From Cyanobium sp. NIES-981 (GTDB lineage Bacteria; Cyanobacteriota; Cyanobacteriia; PCC-6307; Cyanobiaceae), in the NCBI GenBank assembly GCA_945907085.1, contig CAMDSS010000011.1, positions 1 through 18,535 of the forward strand: a DNA stretch of 18,535 bases, in the 5' to 3' direction. Shown here piece by piece: positions 11,757-18,535 of the stretch. The translations under genes and the position numbers were made by a program. Positions within the stretch are counted from its first letter, which is position 1; the number at the start of each line of letters is the position of its first letter. The notes beneath the pieces are model-generated. The model made no database searches, was not told the origin of the DNA, and was given only the letters and a program-made list of their open reading frames with translations.

Positions 11757-13700
11757 ATGAGCCCTCGATTTGAGCGCGGACCAGACAAGCGGATGGGCGC
11801 AGGTGGTCGCGGAGCGGGTCGTCCCCAACGCTTTTCGGGCCCGAAGCCTGAATGGAAGCGCGACGCCGATGCTGGGGGCCGGGAGAGGCCGTCCCGCGAC
11901 GGTGGTTCCCGTGAAAGCGGTTCCCGTGAAAGCGGTTCCCGTGGGGCTGGCCCCCGGGATGCCTGGTCGCGCGCTGGCGGCGCCCGTGACGGTGGCGGAC
12001 GGGATGGTGGAGCCCGCTATGGGGGCGGACGGGATGGCGGACGGGATGGGGCGCCAAGAGATGCCAGCCGTTTCAAGGTTCGCCGAGAGGCAGGCGGTGC
12101 CAGGGATGCGTTTCGTCCCAGCAGTCGGGGTGAACGTCCCTACGGGGATCGCCCCTCCGGCGGTACTGCTTCCGGTGATCGGGCCTACGGAGCCCGCCGC
12201 AGCCCAGATCGGCCCAAGTTTGGCGATCGGCCCCGATTTGAGCGTCAGTCTTCGGATGTGGGCCCGTCAGAACGCGGCTCCTTTGAGCGGGGTCCCTCTG
12301 AGCGCGGTCCCTCTGAGCGGGGATCCTTCGATCGCCGTCCTGGTGGCCGTCCCGCGGGTCGTCCAGCTGGGCGCTTTGGTTCCCCCCGTTTTGGGGCCGG
12401 CCGGCCGGATGGGCCCAGGCCCGACCGTCGCAATTTTGTTGCCCCCCGCCCTGACGGCGGCCGAGATCGGACAGGCTCCCGGCCGCTGATCGTGGCCGTG
12501 GAAGCCCAGGGTTCGGCGGGTGAGGCCGAACGCCATAGCAATGAGCCGGCGGCCGATTTGATTTGGGGGCGCCACAGCGCCCAGGCCGTGCTGGAAAGTG
12601 GCCGGCCCATCCACCGCATCTGGTGCACGCCAGAGATGCGGTTCAGCCCCAAGTTCCTGCAATTGCTTAGGGAGGCCAAAGCCTCTGGTGTTCTCGTTGA
12701 AGAGGTGACCTGGGCCCGCTTGGGCCAACTCACCGGCGGAGCCGTGCACCAGGGCATTGCCCTGCAAACGGCCGCCGCCGAAACCCTTGACCTGCCCACT
12801 CTGATTGAGGGCTGTGCCGCCATCGGAGAGCCCGCCCTGCTCATGGCGGTTGATGGCCTGACCGACCCCCACAACCTGGGGGCCATCGTGCGTAGTGCCG
12901 AAGCCCTTGGCGCCCACGGGCTTGTGCTGCCCCAGCGCCGGAGTGCAGGCCTAACCGGATCGGTGGCCAAAGTGGCGGCCGGAGCCTTGGAGCACCTCCC
13001 GGTGGCCAGGGTGGTCAACTTGAACCGTGCCCTCGACACCCTCAAGCGGGAGGGCTACCGGGTTGTGGGTCTTGCCGGCGAAGGAACCGTGAGCCTGGAA
13101 GAGGCTGATCTCGATGGCCCGCTGGTGATCGTCACAGGTTCTGAGTCCGATGGCCTTTCGATGCTGACCCGCCGTAATTGCGACCAACTGGTCCGGATCC
13201 CCCTGCGCGGGGCTACCCCAAGCCTGAATGCCTCCGTTGCAACGGCCCTGCTGCTGTATGAGGTGGCTCGCCGTGGCTGGATGAAGGGTCTGAAAGGGTC
13301 CCAGCCAGCCCCTCGCATTGTTCGGCCCCAGTTGCCGGCCCCTGCCCTCAGGGCGGTTGGTGGGGAAGCCACGACTGAGGAAGCCAGTATTGACTCCACG
13401 GCTGCTTCTGAGGATGCCGAGTTGACCCCAGCTGCGTTTGACGAAGCTGAGTTTGATTCAGCTGACTCAGATGGAGCTGAGTTTGATGCGCCCAGCACCG
13501 CCGAGGCCGGCACCCCTGATCCCAGCGTGGCATCAGCGCAGGAGCCTGCCGCAACCCTTGGAGTGCCTGGGGAAAACCTTGAGAATGCGCCAGGTCACGT
13601 TGTAGTCCAAGGCGCAGATCAAGGCTCTGACCAACCCGTTTTGGACCTGGATATGGCGCCCCCAACCCCGGCTGGGTTTAACGGAGACATCCAGTTGTGA
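11757..13700 (+). CDS. rlmB: 23S rRNA 2'-O-methyltransferase (SpoU/TrmH family, RlmB-like) with long disordered tails
   Basis: A 647-residue member of the SPOUT RNA methyltransferases; RlmB methylates the ribose of G2251 in 23S rRNA (E. coli numbering) using S-adenosylmethionine. The core is ordinary: a substrate-binding domain starts at DLIWGRHSAQAVLESGRP (residue 267), motif 1 is DGLTDPHNLGAIVRSAEALG (about 366-385, with Asn373 and Arg379), motif 2 LVIVTGSESDGLS, and motif 3 PSLNASVATALLLYE. Before it lie about 260 residues rich in Arg, Gly, Asp and Ser with RG, RDGG and SERG repeats. After it come about 130 residues rich in Glu, Asp, Ala and Ser. Both tails should be disordered; an E. coli-type enzyme is about 250 residues. 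An AGGA site lies 6 nt before the ATG. It follows Mini-RNase III by 18 nt. Confidence 0.92.
   Translation: MSPRFERGPDKRMGAGGRGAGRPQRFSGPKPEWKRDADAGGRERPSRDGGSRESGSRESGSRGAGPRDAWSRAGGARDGGGRDGGARYGGGRDGGRDGAPRDASRFKVRREAGGARDAFRPSSRGERPYGDRPSGGTASGDRAYGARRSPDRPKFGDRPRFERQSSDVGPSERGSFERGPSERGPSERGSFDRRPGGRPAGRPAGRFGSPRFGAGRPDGPRPDRRNFVAPRPDGGRDRTGSRPLIVAVEAQGSAGEAERHSNEPAADLIWGRHSAQAVLESGRPIHRIWCTPEMRFSPKFLQLLREAKASGVLVEEVTWARLGQLTGGAVHQGIALQTAAAETLDLPTLIEGCAAIGEPALLMAVDGLTDPHNLGAIVRSAEALGAHGLVLPQRRSAGLTGSVAKVAAGALEHLPVARVVNLNRALDTLKREGYRVVGLAGEGTVSLEEADLDGPLVIVTGSESDGLSMLTRRNCDQLVRIPLRGATPSLNASVATALLLYEVARRGWMKGLKGSQPAPRIVRPQLPAPALRAVGGEATTEEASIDSTAASEDAELTPAAFDEAEFDSADSDGAEFDAPSTAEAGTPDPSVASAQEPAATLGVPGENLENAPGHVVVQGADQGSDQPVLDLDMAPPTPAGFNGDIQL
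11904..11933 (+). repeat. 15-bp tandem repeat inside the rlmB 5' region
   Basis: GGTTCCCGTGAAAGC occurs twice in direct succession, with a partial third copy starting at 11934. It encodes the in-frame SRESG peptide repeat, so copy-number changes would keep the reading frame. Confidence 0.8.
12291..12319 (+). repeat. 15-bp period repeat encoding RGPSE/SERGP in rlmB
   Basis: GGTCCCTCTGAGCG occurs at 12291-12304 and 12306-12319, one base apart, giving a 15-bp period and an in-frame SERGP peptide repeat. Diverged copies lie on either side (around 12267-12333). Confidence 0.75.
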
Positions 13701-13761
13701 ACACCGACGCACCCGAAGGACACCAAGCCGGGCACAATGGACCGATAGCTGTCTCTGCTCC

Positions 13762-14001
13762 ATGAACGCCTTGCTTGGCCCTGCGCGCAGCTGCGCCAAT
13801 GGTTTGGGCCTGGCGTGGTGGGCCCGGGTTGAGACCCGTTCGCCCAATGTGACCTATTGGTTTGGTCCCTACCTGCGGCGGCGGACCCTGGAAACCCAAC
13901 TCCCCCCCTTCCTCAGTGACCTTAAGGCCGAGGGTGTGGCGTCGCTCGACTACAGCGTTGTGCGGAGCCGCCGCCAGGAACCGCTGACTGAGCCAGGCTG
14001 A
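13762..14001 (+). CDS. DUF1816 domain protein
   Basis: A 79-residue protein of a small cyanobacterial family of unknown function; DUF1816-like domains also occur near or within phycobilisome-related proteins. The hallmark is LAWWARVETRSPNVTYWFGPY (about residues 17-37), matching the family pattern WW..I.T..P.C.YYFGPF, followed by a helix (LETQLPPFLSDLKAEGV) and a C-terminal strand. No signal peptide or membrane segment is seen. The ATG at 13762 follows rlmB by 61 nt and precedes gatA by 30 nt on the same strand. It may have its own promoter in the gap, but I could not identify one. Confidence 0.82.
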   Translation: MNALLGPARSCANGLGLAWWARVETRSPNVTYWFGPYLRRRTLETQLPPFLSDLKAEGVASLDYSVVRSRRQEPLTEPG

Positions 14002-14031
14002 TAGCGTCCAGTCCAACTGGTCATTGGTTGG

Positions 14032-15492
14032 ATGGGGATCGCTGAATGGCGGCAGCAACTCAGCAAGGGCGAGGTTTCGGCCCGGGAGCTCACCGACCAT
14101 CACCTCCAGCGGATCAGTGATGTTGATCCCAGCGTCCATGCCTTCTTGGAGGTCACCCAGGATCGGGCCCGCTTCGACGCCGATCGCATCGATGCGGCGC
14201 GGGCGGCCGGTGAGACCCTCCCGCCCTTGGCAGGCATCCCCCTAGCAATCAAAGACAACCTCTGCACCCAGGGGATTCGCACCACCTGCTCCAGCCGAAT
14301 GCTGGAGAACTTCGTGCCCCCCTATGAGTCGACGGTGACCGACCGGCTCTGGAAGGCCGGAGCCGTGATGCTTGGCAAAACCAACCTCGATGAGTTCGCC
14401 ATGGGCAGCTCCACCGAGACATCGGCCTTTGGTGCGAGCCGCAATCCCTGGAACCTGGAGAAGGTGCCCGGGGGCAGCTCGGGCGGCAGTGCGGCTGCCG
14501 TGGCTGCCGGCGAGTGCATGGCCTCGCTGGGCTCCGACACGGGCGGCTCGATCCGCCAGCCGGCGGCCTTCTGTGGTGTGGTGGGCCTCAAGCCCACCTA
14601 CGGCCGGGTCAGCCGCTGGGGCTTGATTGCCTTTGCCAGTTCCCTCGATCAGGTGGGTCCCTTCACCCACTCGGTGGCCGATGCTGCCGAGTTGCTGCAG
14701 GTCATGGCCGGTGAGGATCCCCGGGATGCCACCTGCCTGAAGGCCCCCGTACCTGACTACGCCGCCGCCCTCCAGCAGCCGATCGCCGGATTGCGGGTGG
14801 GCCTGGTGCGTGAGTGTTTTGAGGCCGAGGGCCTTGATCCCCAGGTGAAGGCCTCGGTGATGGCTGCTGCTGAGCAACTCCAGGCCCTGGGTTGTGAGTT
14901 GGTGGATGTGAGTTGCCCCCGTTTTAACGACGGCATCGCCACCTACTACGTGATCGCCCCTTCCGAGGCCTCCGCCAACCTGGCGCGCTATGACGGGGTC
15001 AAATATGGCTATCGCACTGGCGACGCCCAGGGATTGGCCCAGATGACCGCCCGCAGCCGTGCCGAAGGCTTTGGCGATGAGGTTCAGCGCCGGATCCTGA
15101 TCGGCACCTATGCCCTCTCTGCCGGCTATGTCGATGCCTATTACAAAAAGGCCCAGCAGGTGCGCACCCTGATTCGCCGCGATTTCGATCGGGCCTTTAC
15201 CGGTGTCGACGTGCTGCTCACGCCCACCTCCCCTACCACCGCCTTTGGTTTTGGGGCCCACAGCGAGGATCCCCTGGCGATGTATCTGGCGGACCTGCTG
15301 ACGATCCCTGCCAACATGGCCGGCTTGCCCGCCATCAGCCTGCCCTGTGGCTTTGATTCCCAGGGTTTGCCCATTGGGCTGCAGTTGATCACCAATGTGC
15401 TTGAGGAGCCCCGTTTGCTTCAGGTGGCCCACCACTACGAAGGCGCGGCCCGGGTGATGGAGAAGCGGCCTGCGGCTGCCCTAGTGCCCTAG
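14032..15492 (+). CDS. gatA: Aspartyl/glutamyl-tRNA amidotransferase subunit A
   Basis: Glutaminase subunit of GatCAB, which converts Glu-tRNA(Gln) (and in some bacteria Asp-tRNA(Asn)) to the amidated form using ammonia from glutamine. The 486-residue length is typical. The amidase-signature catalytic set is complete: Lys74 in IPLAIKDN, cis-Ser149 in PGGSSGGSAAA and nucleophile Ser173 in GSDTGGSIRQP, with the same 24-residue spacing as in Staphylococcus aureus GatA. GVVGLKPTYGRVSRWGL and FASSLDQVGP are further GatA hallmarks that separate it from general amidases. The start MGIAEWRQQLS gives the expected N-terminus. gatB and gatC are not in the window, as is usual for cyanobacteria with scattered gat genes. 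Confidence 0.97.
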   Translation: MGIAEWRQQLSKGEVSARELTDHHLQRISDVDPSVHAFLEVTQDRARFDADRIDAARAAGETLPPLAGIPLAIKDNLCTQGIRTTCSSRMLENFVPPYESTVTDRLWKAGAVMLGKTNLDEFAMGSSTETSAFGASRNPWNLEKVPGGSSGGSAAAVAAGECMASLGSDTGGSIRQPAAFCGVVGLKPTYGRVSRWGLIAFASSLDQVGPFTHSVADAAELLQVMAGEDPRDATCLKAPVPDYAAALQQPIAGLRVGLVRECFEAEGLDPQVKASVMAAAEQLQALGCELVDVSCPRFNDGIATYYVIAPSEASANLARYDGVKYGYRTGDAQGLAQMTARSRAEGFGDEVQRRILIGTYALSAGYVDAYYKKAQQVRTLIRRDFDRAFTGVDVLLTPTSPTTAFGFGAHSEDPLAMYLADLLTIPANMAGLPAISLPCGFDSQGLPIGLQLITNVLEEPRLLQVAHHYEGAARVMEKRPAAALVP

Positions 15493-15498
15493 ATCTGG

Positions 15499-15512
15499 CA
15501 CCACATCTGGTG
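15499..15512 (+). other. Short hairpin between gatA and dnaE
   Basis: CACCA and TGGTG pair around a CATC loop 6 nt after the gatA stop. There is no T-run after it, so it is not a standard terminator; it may stabilise the gatA 3' end. Confidence 0.3.
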
Positions 15513-15592
15513 TGGGCTGTCCGTAGCTGGCAGTTTTCCCACTGGATCTTGCGTTCCTCCCCTAGCCTGGGGAACCCCCTTCGGCGCACCGC

Positions 15593-18535
15593 TTGGCCTT
15601 CGTCCCGCTCCACAACCACAGCGATTACAGCCTGCTGGATGGGGCGACCCAGTTGCCAGCGATGGTGGATCGTGCCGTGGAGCTTGGGATGCCCGCCCTG
15701 GCCCTCACCGACCACGGTGTGATGTATGGGGCCATTGAGCTTCTCAAGCTCTGCACGGCTGCCGGGATTAAGCCGATCATCGGCAATGAGATGTATGTCA
15801 TCAATGGATCCATTGATGACCCCCAACCCAAGAAGGAACGGCGGTATCACCTCGTGGTGCTGGCAAAAAATGCCACCGGTTACCGCAATTTGGTGAAGCT
15901 CACCAGCATCAGCCATCTGCGCGGCATGCGGGGACGGGGCATTTTTTCGCGGGCCTGCGTCGATAAGTCGCTCCTCAAGCAATACAGCGAAGGCCTGATG
16001 GTGGCGACGGCCTGCCTGGGAGGGGAAATCCCCCAGGCGATCCTGCGGGGCCGGCCCGATGCGGCAAGGGATGTGGCCCGCTGGTACCAGGAGGTCTTCG
16101 GCGACGACTTCTACCTCGAGATCCAGGACCACGGGGGCATGGAAGACCGGATCGTCAATGTGGAGATGGCGCGTATCGGGGCTGAGCTGGGTATCCCGTT
16201 GATTGCCACCAACGATGCCCACTACCTCAGTGCCAACGATGTGGAGGCCCACGACGCCTTGCTGTGTGTGCTTACGGGCAAGCTGATCAGCGACGAAAAA
16301 CGGCTTCGCTACACCGGCACCGAATACATCAAGGGTGAGGCCGAGATGCTCGCCCTCTTTGGTGACCACCTGGAACCCGAGGTGGTTGCTGAAGCCGTGG
16401 CCAACACGGCCAGGGTGGCCGAGAAGGTTGAGGCCTACGACATCCTGGGCCGCTATCAGATGCCCCGCTTCCCGATCCCCGAGGGGCATACGTCGGTGAG
16501 CTATCTCACGGAAGTTGCGGAACAGGGACTGCGGGATCGGCTCAAGATTGGGCCCGAGCAAGCCTTCGATGCGGTCTATGGAGAACGGCTGAGCTTTGAG
16601 CTCGAGGTGATGGAGCAGATGGGTTTCCCCACCTACTTCCTTGTGGTGTGGGATTACATCAGATTTGCCCGGGAGAGTGGGATTCCGGTGGGACCGGGCC
16701 GGGGATCGGCGGCGGGCTCGCTTGTGGCCTATGCCCTTGGCATTACCAACATTGATCCGGTCCAAAACGGTTTGTTGTTTGAGCGGTTCTTGAACCCCGA
16801 ACGCAAGTCGATGCCGGATATTGATACAGACTTCTGCATCGAGCGCCGCGCCGAGGTGATCGATTACGTCACCCAGCGTTATGGCGAAGCCAAGGTGGCC
16901 CAAATCATCACCTTCAACCGGATGACATCAAAGGCCGTGCTGAAAGATGTGGCACGGGTGTTGGATATTCCCTACGGCGATGCTGATCGCCTGGCCAAAC
17001 TCATTCCTGTGGTTCGTGGTAAACCGGCCAAGCTCAAGGAGATGATTGGCTCCGAATCACCGGCCCCAGAATTCCGCGAGAAGTATGAGGGTGACCCGCA
17101 GATTAAGCGCTGGGTCGATATGGCTATGCGCATCGAAGGCACCAACAAAACCTTTGGAGTCCACGCCGCTGGCGTGGTGATTGCGGCTGAACCCCTCGAT
17201 GAGTTGGTGCCCCTGCAGCGCAACAACGACGGCCAGGTGATCACCCAGTACTTCATGGAAGACGTGGAGGCGATGGGCCTGCTGAAGATGGACTTTTTGG
17301 GGCTTAAAAACCTCACCATGATCGAGAAGACCGTCGATCTGGTTGCCCAGAGCAGTGGGATTCGGGTCGACCCCGATGATCTGCCCCTCAATGATGAGGG
17401 CACCTATGCGCTGTTGGCCCGGGGGGATTTGGAGGGCATTTTCCAACTCGAATCGAGTGGCATGCGCCAGATCGTGCGAGACCTCAAGCCATCATCGCTG
17501 GAAGATATTTCTTCAATCCTTGCCCTCTACCGGCCGGGTCCTTTGGATGCGGGCCTCATTCCGAAGTTCATCAACCGCAAGCACGGGCGCGAAGCGATTG
17601 ATTTCGCCCACGTCAAATTGCAGCCGATTCTGCAGGAAACCTACGGAATCATGGTCTACCAGGAGCAGATCATGAAGATCGCCCAAGACCTGGCTGGTTA
17701 CTCCTTGGGTGAAGCGGACTTGCTCCGCCGTGCCATGGGTAAGAAGAAGAAAAGTGAGATGGAGAAGCACCAGAGTCAGTTTGTTGATGGTGCCACCCAG
17801 CGGGGTGTTGATCCCCGGGTTGCCGAATCCCTGTTTGAGCAAATGGTGTTGTTTGCCGAGTACTGCTTCAACAAAAGCCATTCCACGGCCTATGGCGCTG
17901 TGACCTACCAAACCGCCTATCTCAAGGCCCACTATCCAGTGGCCTACATGGCGGCGCTGCTCACGGTGAATGCCGGCGCCAGCGACAAGGTGCAGCGCTA
18001 CATCGCTAACTGCAACGCCATGGGCATCGAAGTGATGCCGCCCGATGTGAATGCATCGGGGGTCGACTTCACCCCCGTTGGTGATCGCATCCTGTTTGGC
18101 CTTTCGGCGGTCCGCAATTTGGGAGATGGGGCGATCCGCCAACTGATTGAGGCCCGTCAGGTCGATGGGTCCTTTGGCTCGTTGGCCGAGCTGTGCGACC
18201 GCATCCCCGGCCAGCAGCTCAACCGCCGGGCCCTGGAGGCCCTCATCCACTCCGGTGCCCTCGACAACCTGGAGCCCCATGGCAACCGGGCCCAGTTGAT
18301 GGCCGACCTCGACCTGGTGGTGGACTGGGCCAGTTCCCGGGCCAAGGACCGGGCCAGTGGCCAGGGCAATTTGTTCGATTTACTCGCAGCCGCTGACGCC
18401 GGTTCCCCGGACGGCAGCGGTCCGGCTGATCTCAGCACGGCCCCGAAGGCAGCACCGGTCCGCGACTACCCCCCCACTGAAAAGTTACGGCTGGAAAAGG
18501 AGTTGGTGGGCTTCTACCTCTCGGACCACCCCCTC
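15593..18535 (+). CDS. dnaE: DNA polymerase III alpha subunit, 3'-truncated by the window
   Basis: Catalytic subunit of the chromosomal replicase. 981 residues are present in one unbroken frame to the last base; the full protein should be about 1,150-1,200. The PHP domain opens with FVPLHNHSDYSLLDG and includes LTDHGVMYGAIE and IATNDAHY. The polymerase core has GPGRGSAAGSLVAYALG and MPDIDTDFC with catalytic Asp409 and Asp411; the third acid is Asp567 in LKMDFLGLKN. YQEQIMKIAQ, MGKKKKSEMEKH and FNKSHSTAYG follow, and the C-terminal end enters the helix-hairpin-helix/OB region. The start is TTG 15593, giving MAFVPLHNHSDYS; the frame is closed by TAG at 15563-15565 and no ATG lies between. Unlike many cyanobacteria, the gene is not split by an intein. 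It follows gatA by 100 nt. Confidence 0.97.
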   Translation, partial: MAFVPLHNHSDYSLLDGATQLPAMVDRAVELGMPALALTDHGVMYGAIELLKLCTAAGIKPIIGNEMYVINGSIDDPQPKKERRYHLVVLAKNATGYRNLVKLTSISHLRGMRGRGIFSRACVDKSLLKQYSEGLMVATACLGGEIPQAILRGRPDAARDVARWYQEVFGDDFYLEIQDHGGMEDRIVNVEMARIGAELGIPLIATNDAHYLSANDVEAHDALLCVLTGKLISDEKRLRYTGTEYIKGEAEMLALFGDHLEPEVVAEAVANTARVAEKVEAYDILGRYQMPRFPIPEGHTSVSYLTEVAEQGLRDRLKIGPEQAFDAVYGERLSFELEVMEQMGFPTYFLVVWDYIRFARESGIPVGPGRGSAAGSLVAYALGITNIDPVQNGLLFERFLNPERKSMPDIDTDFCIERRAEVIDYVTQRYGEAKVAQIITFNRMTSKAVLKDVARVLDIPYGDADRLAKLIPVVRGKPAKLKEMIGSESPAPEFREKYEGDPQIKRWVDMAMRIEGTNKTFGVHAAGVVIAAEPLDELVPLQRNNDGQVITQYFMEDVEAMGLLKMDFLGLKNLTMIEKTVDLVAQSSGIRVDPDDLPLNDEGTYALLARGDLEGIFQLESSGMRQIVRDLKPSSLEDISSILALYRPGPLDAGLIPKFINRKHGREAIDFAHVKLQPILQETYGIMVYQEQIMKIAQDLAGYSLGEADLLRRAMGKKKKSEMEKHQSQFVDGATQRGVDPRVAESLFEQMVLFAEYCFNKSHSTAYGAVTYQTAYLKAHYPVAYMAALLTVNAGASDKVQRYIANCNAMGIEVMPPDVNASGVDFTPVGDRILFGLSAVRNLGDGAIRQLIEARQVDGSFGSLAELCDRIPGQQLNRRALEALIHSGALDNLEPHGNRAQLMADLDLVVDWASSRAKDRASGQGNLFDLLAAADAGSPDGSGPADLSTAPKAAPVRDYPPTEKLRLEKELVGFYLSDHPL

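Noticed and set aside
11884..12480. Repetitive DNA that could suggest a CRISPR or intergenic array
   Set aside because: The repeats are short, keep a 3-base frame and encode Arg/Gly peptides within one long coding sequence; there are no spacers.
13664..13682. Small inverted repeat near the end of rlmB, considered as a terminator
   Set aside because: It lies within coding sequence and has no T-run on the plus strand.
14008..14020. Hairpin CCAGT/ACTGG between the DUF1816 gene and gatA
   Set aside because: The loop is 3 nt and no T-run follows; it is too weak to call as a terminator or regulatory site.
14242..15435. A 397-codon minus-strand open frame opposite gatA
   Set aside because: It lies entirely antisense to gatA, whose full catalytic triad is visible, and resembles no known protein.
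15389..16903. A 504-codon minus-strand open frame opposite dnaE
   Set aside because: The plus strand carries complete PHP and polymerase motifs in one frame; the opposite frame shows no domain.

Overview
The window reads as chromosomal DNA of a GC-rich picocyanobacterium, most likely a Cyanobium/Synechococcus-type organism. This rests on lineage-specific families (DUF3288, DUF1816, DUF1350), an uninterrupted cyanobacterial DnaE whose N-terminus begins AFVPLHNHSDYS, frequent GTG/TTG starts, and an apparent Yfr2-like small RNA. The content is almost entirely housekeeping. I see no transposase, integrase, phage gene, CRISPR array, plasmid origin or toxin-antitoxin pair, and no base-composition break suggesting an island.

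Layout. (1) 1-1794: the 3' part of acetyl-CoA synthetase (acs, +), truncated at the window edge. (2) 3019-1791 (-): a two-gene unit, peroxiredoxin Q (bcp) then a DUF1350 alpha/beta hydrolase, joined by a TGATG overlap. The hydrolase stop codon overlaps the acs stop codon in a shared TTAA. (3) 3144-4055 (+): a DnaQ-like exonuclease with a proline-rich N-terminus and a C-terminal DUF5710-like module. (4) 7997-4080 (-): a tightly packed run of an ABC exporter half-transporter, an 85-aa membrane protein, msrA, three small proteins (one secreted, two with a membrane segment) and tRNA-Pro(GGG), closed by a strong intrinsic terminator. (5) 8060-8526 (+): a DUF3288 protein, then a compact small-RNA locus of two hairpins. 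(6) 8571-15492 (+): trpD and carA (ATGA overlap), a STAS-domain protein, Mini-RNase III and RlmB (23S rRNA maturation and modification), a DUF1816 protein and gatA (Glu-tRNA(Gln) amidotransferase subunit A). (7) 15593-18535 (+): dnaE, the replicative polymerase alpha subunit, running off the right edge.

How the genes work together. trpD and carA put tryptophan and carbamoyl-phosphate (pyrimidine/arginine) synthesis on one transcript. Mini-RNase III and RlmB both act on 23S rRNA, and gatA and tRNA-Pro also serve translation. bcp and msrA are two separate lines of oxidative-damage defence, as expected in an oxygenic phototroph.

The most unusual items are the RlmB protein, with a long Arg/Gly-rich N-terminal tract and a long acidic C-terminal tail around an ordinary SpoU core; the small RNA between the DUF3288 gene and trpD; the uncharacterised small-protein genes behind msrA ending in a tRNA; and an ABC half-transporter with Asp where the catalytic Glu should be. 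I do not see a clearly new multi-gene system.
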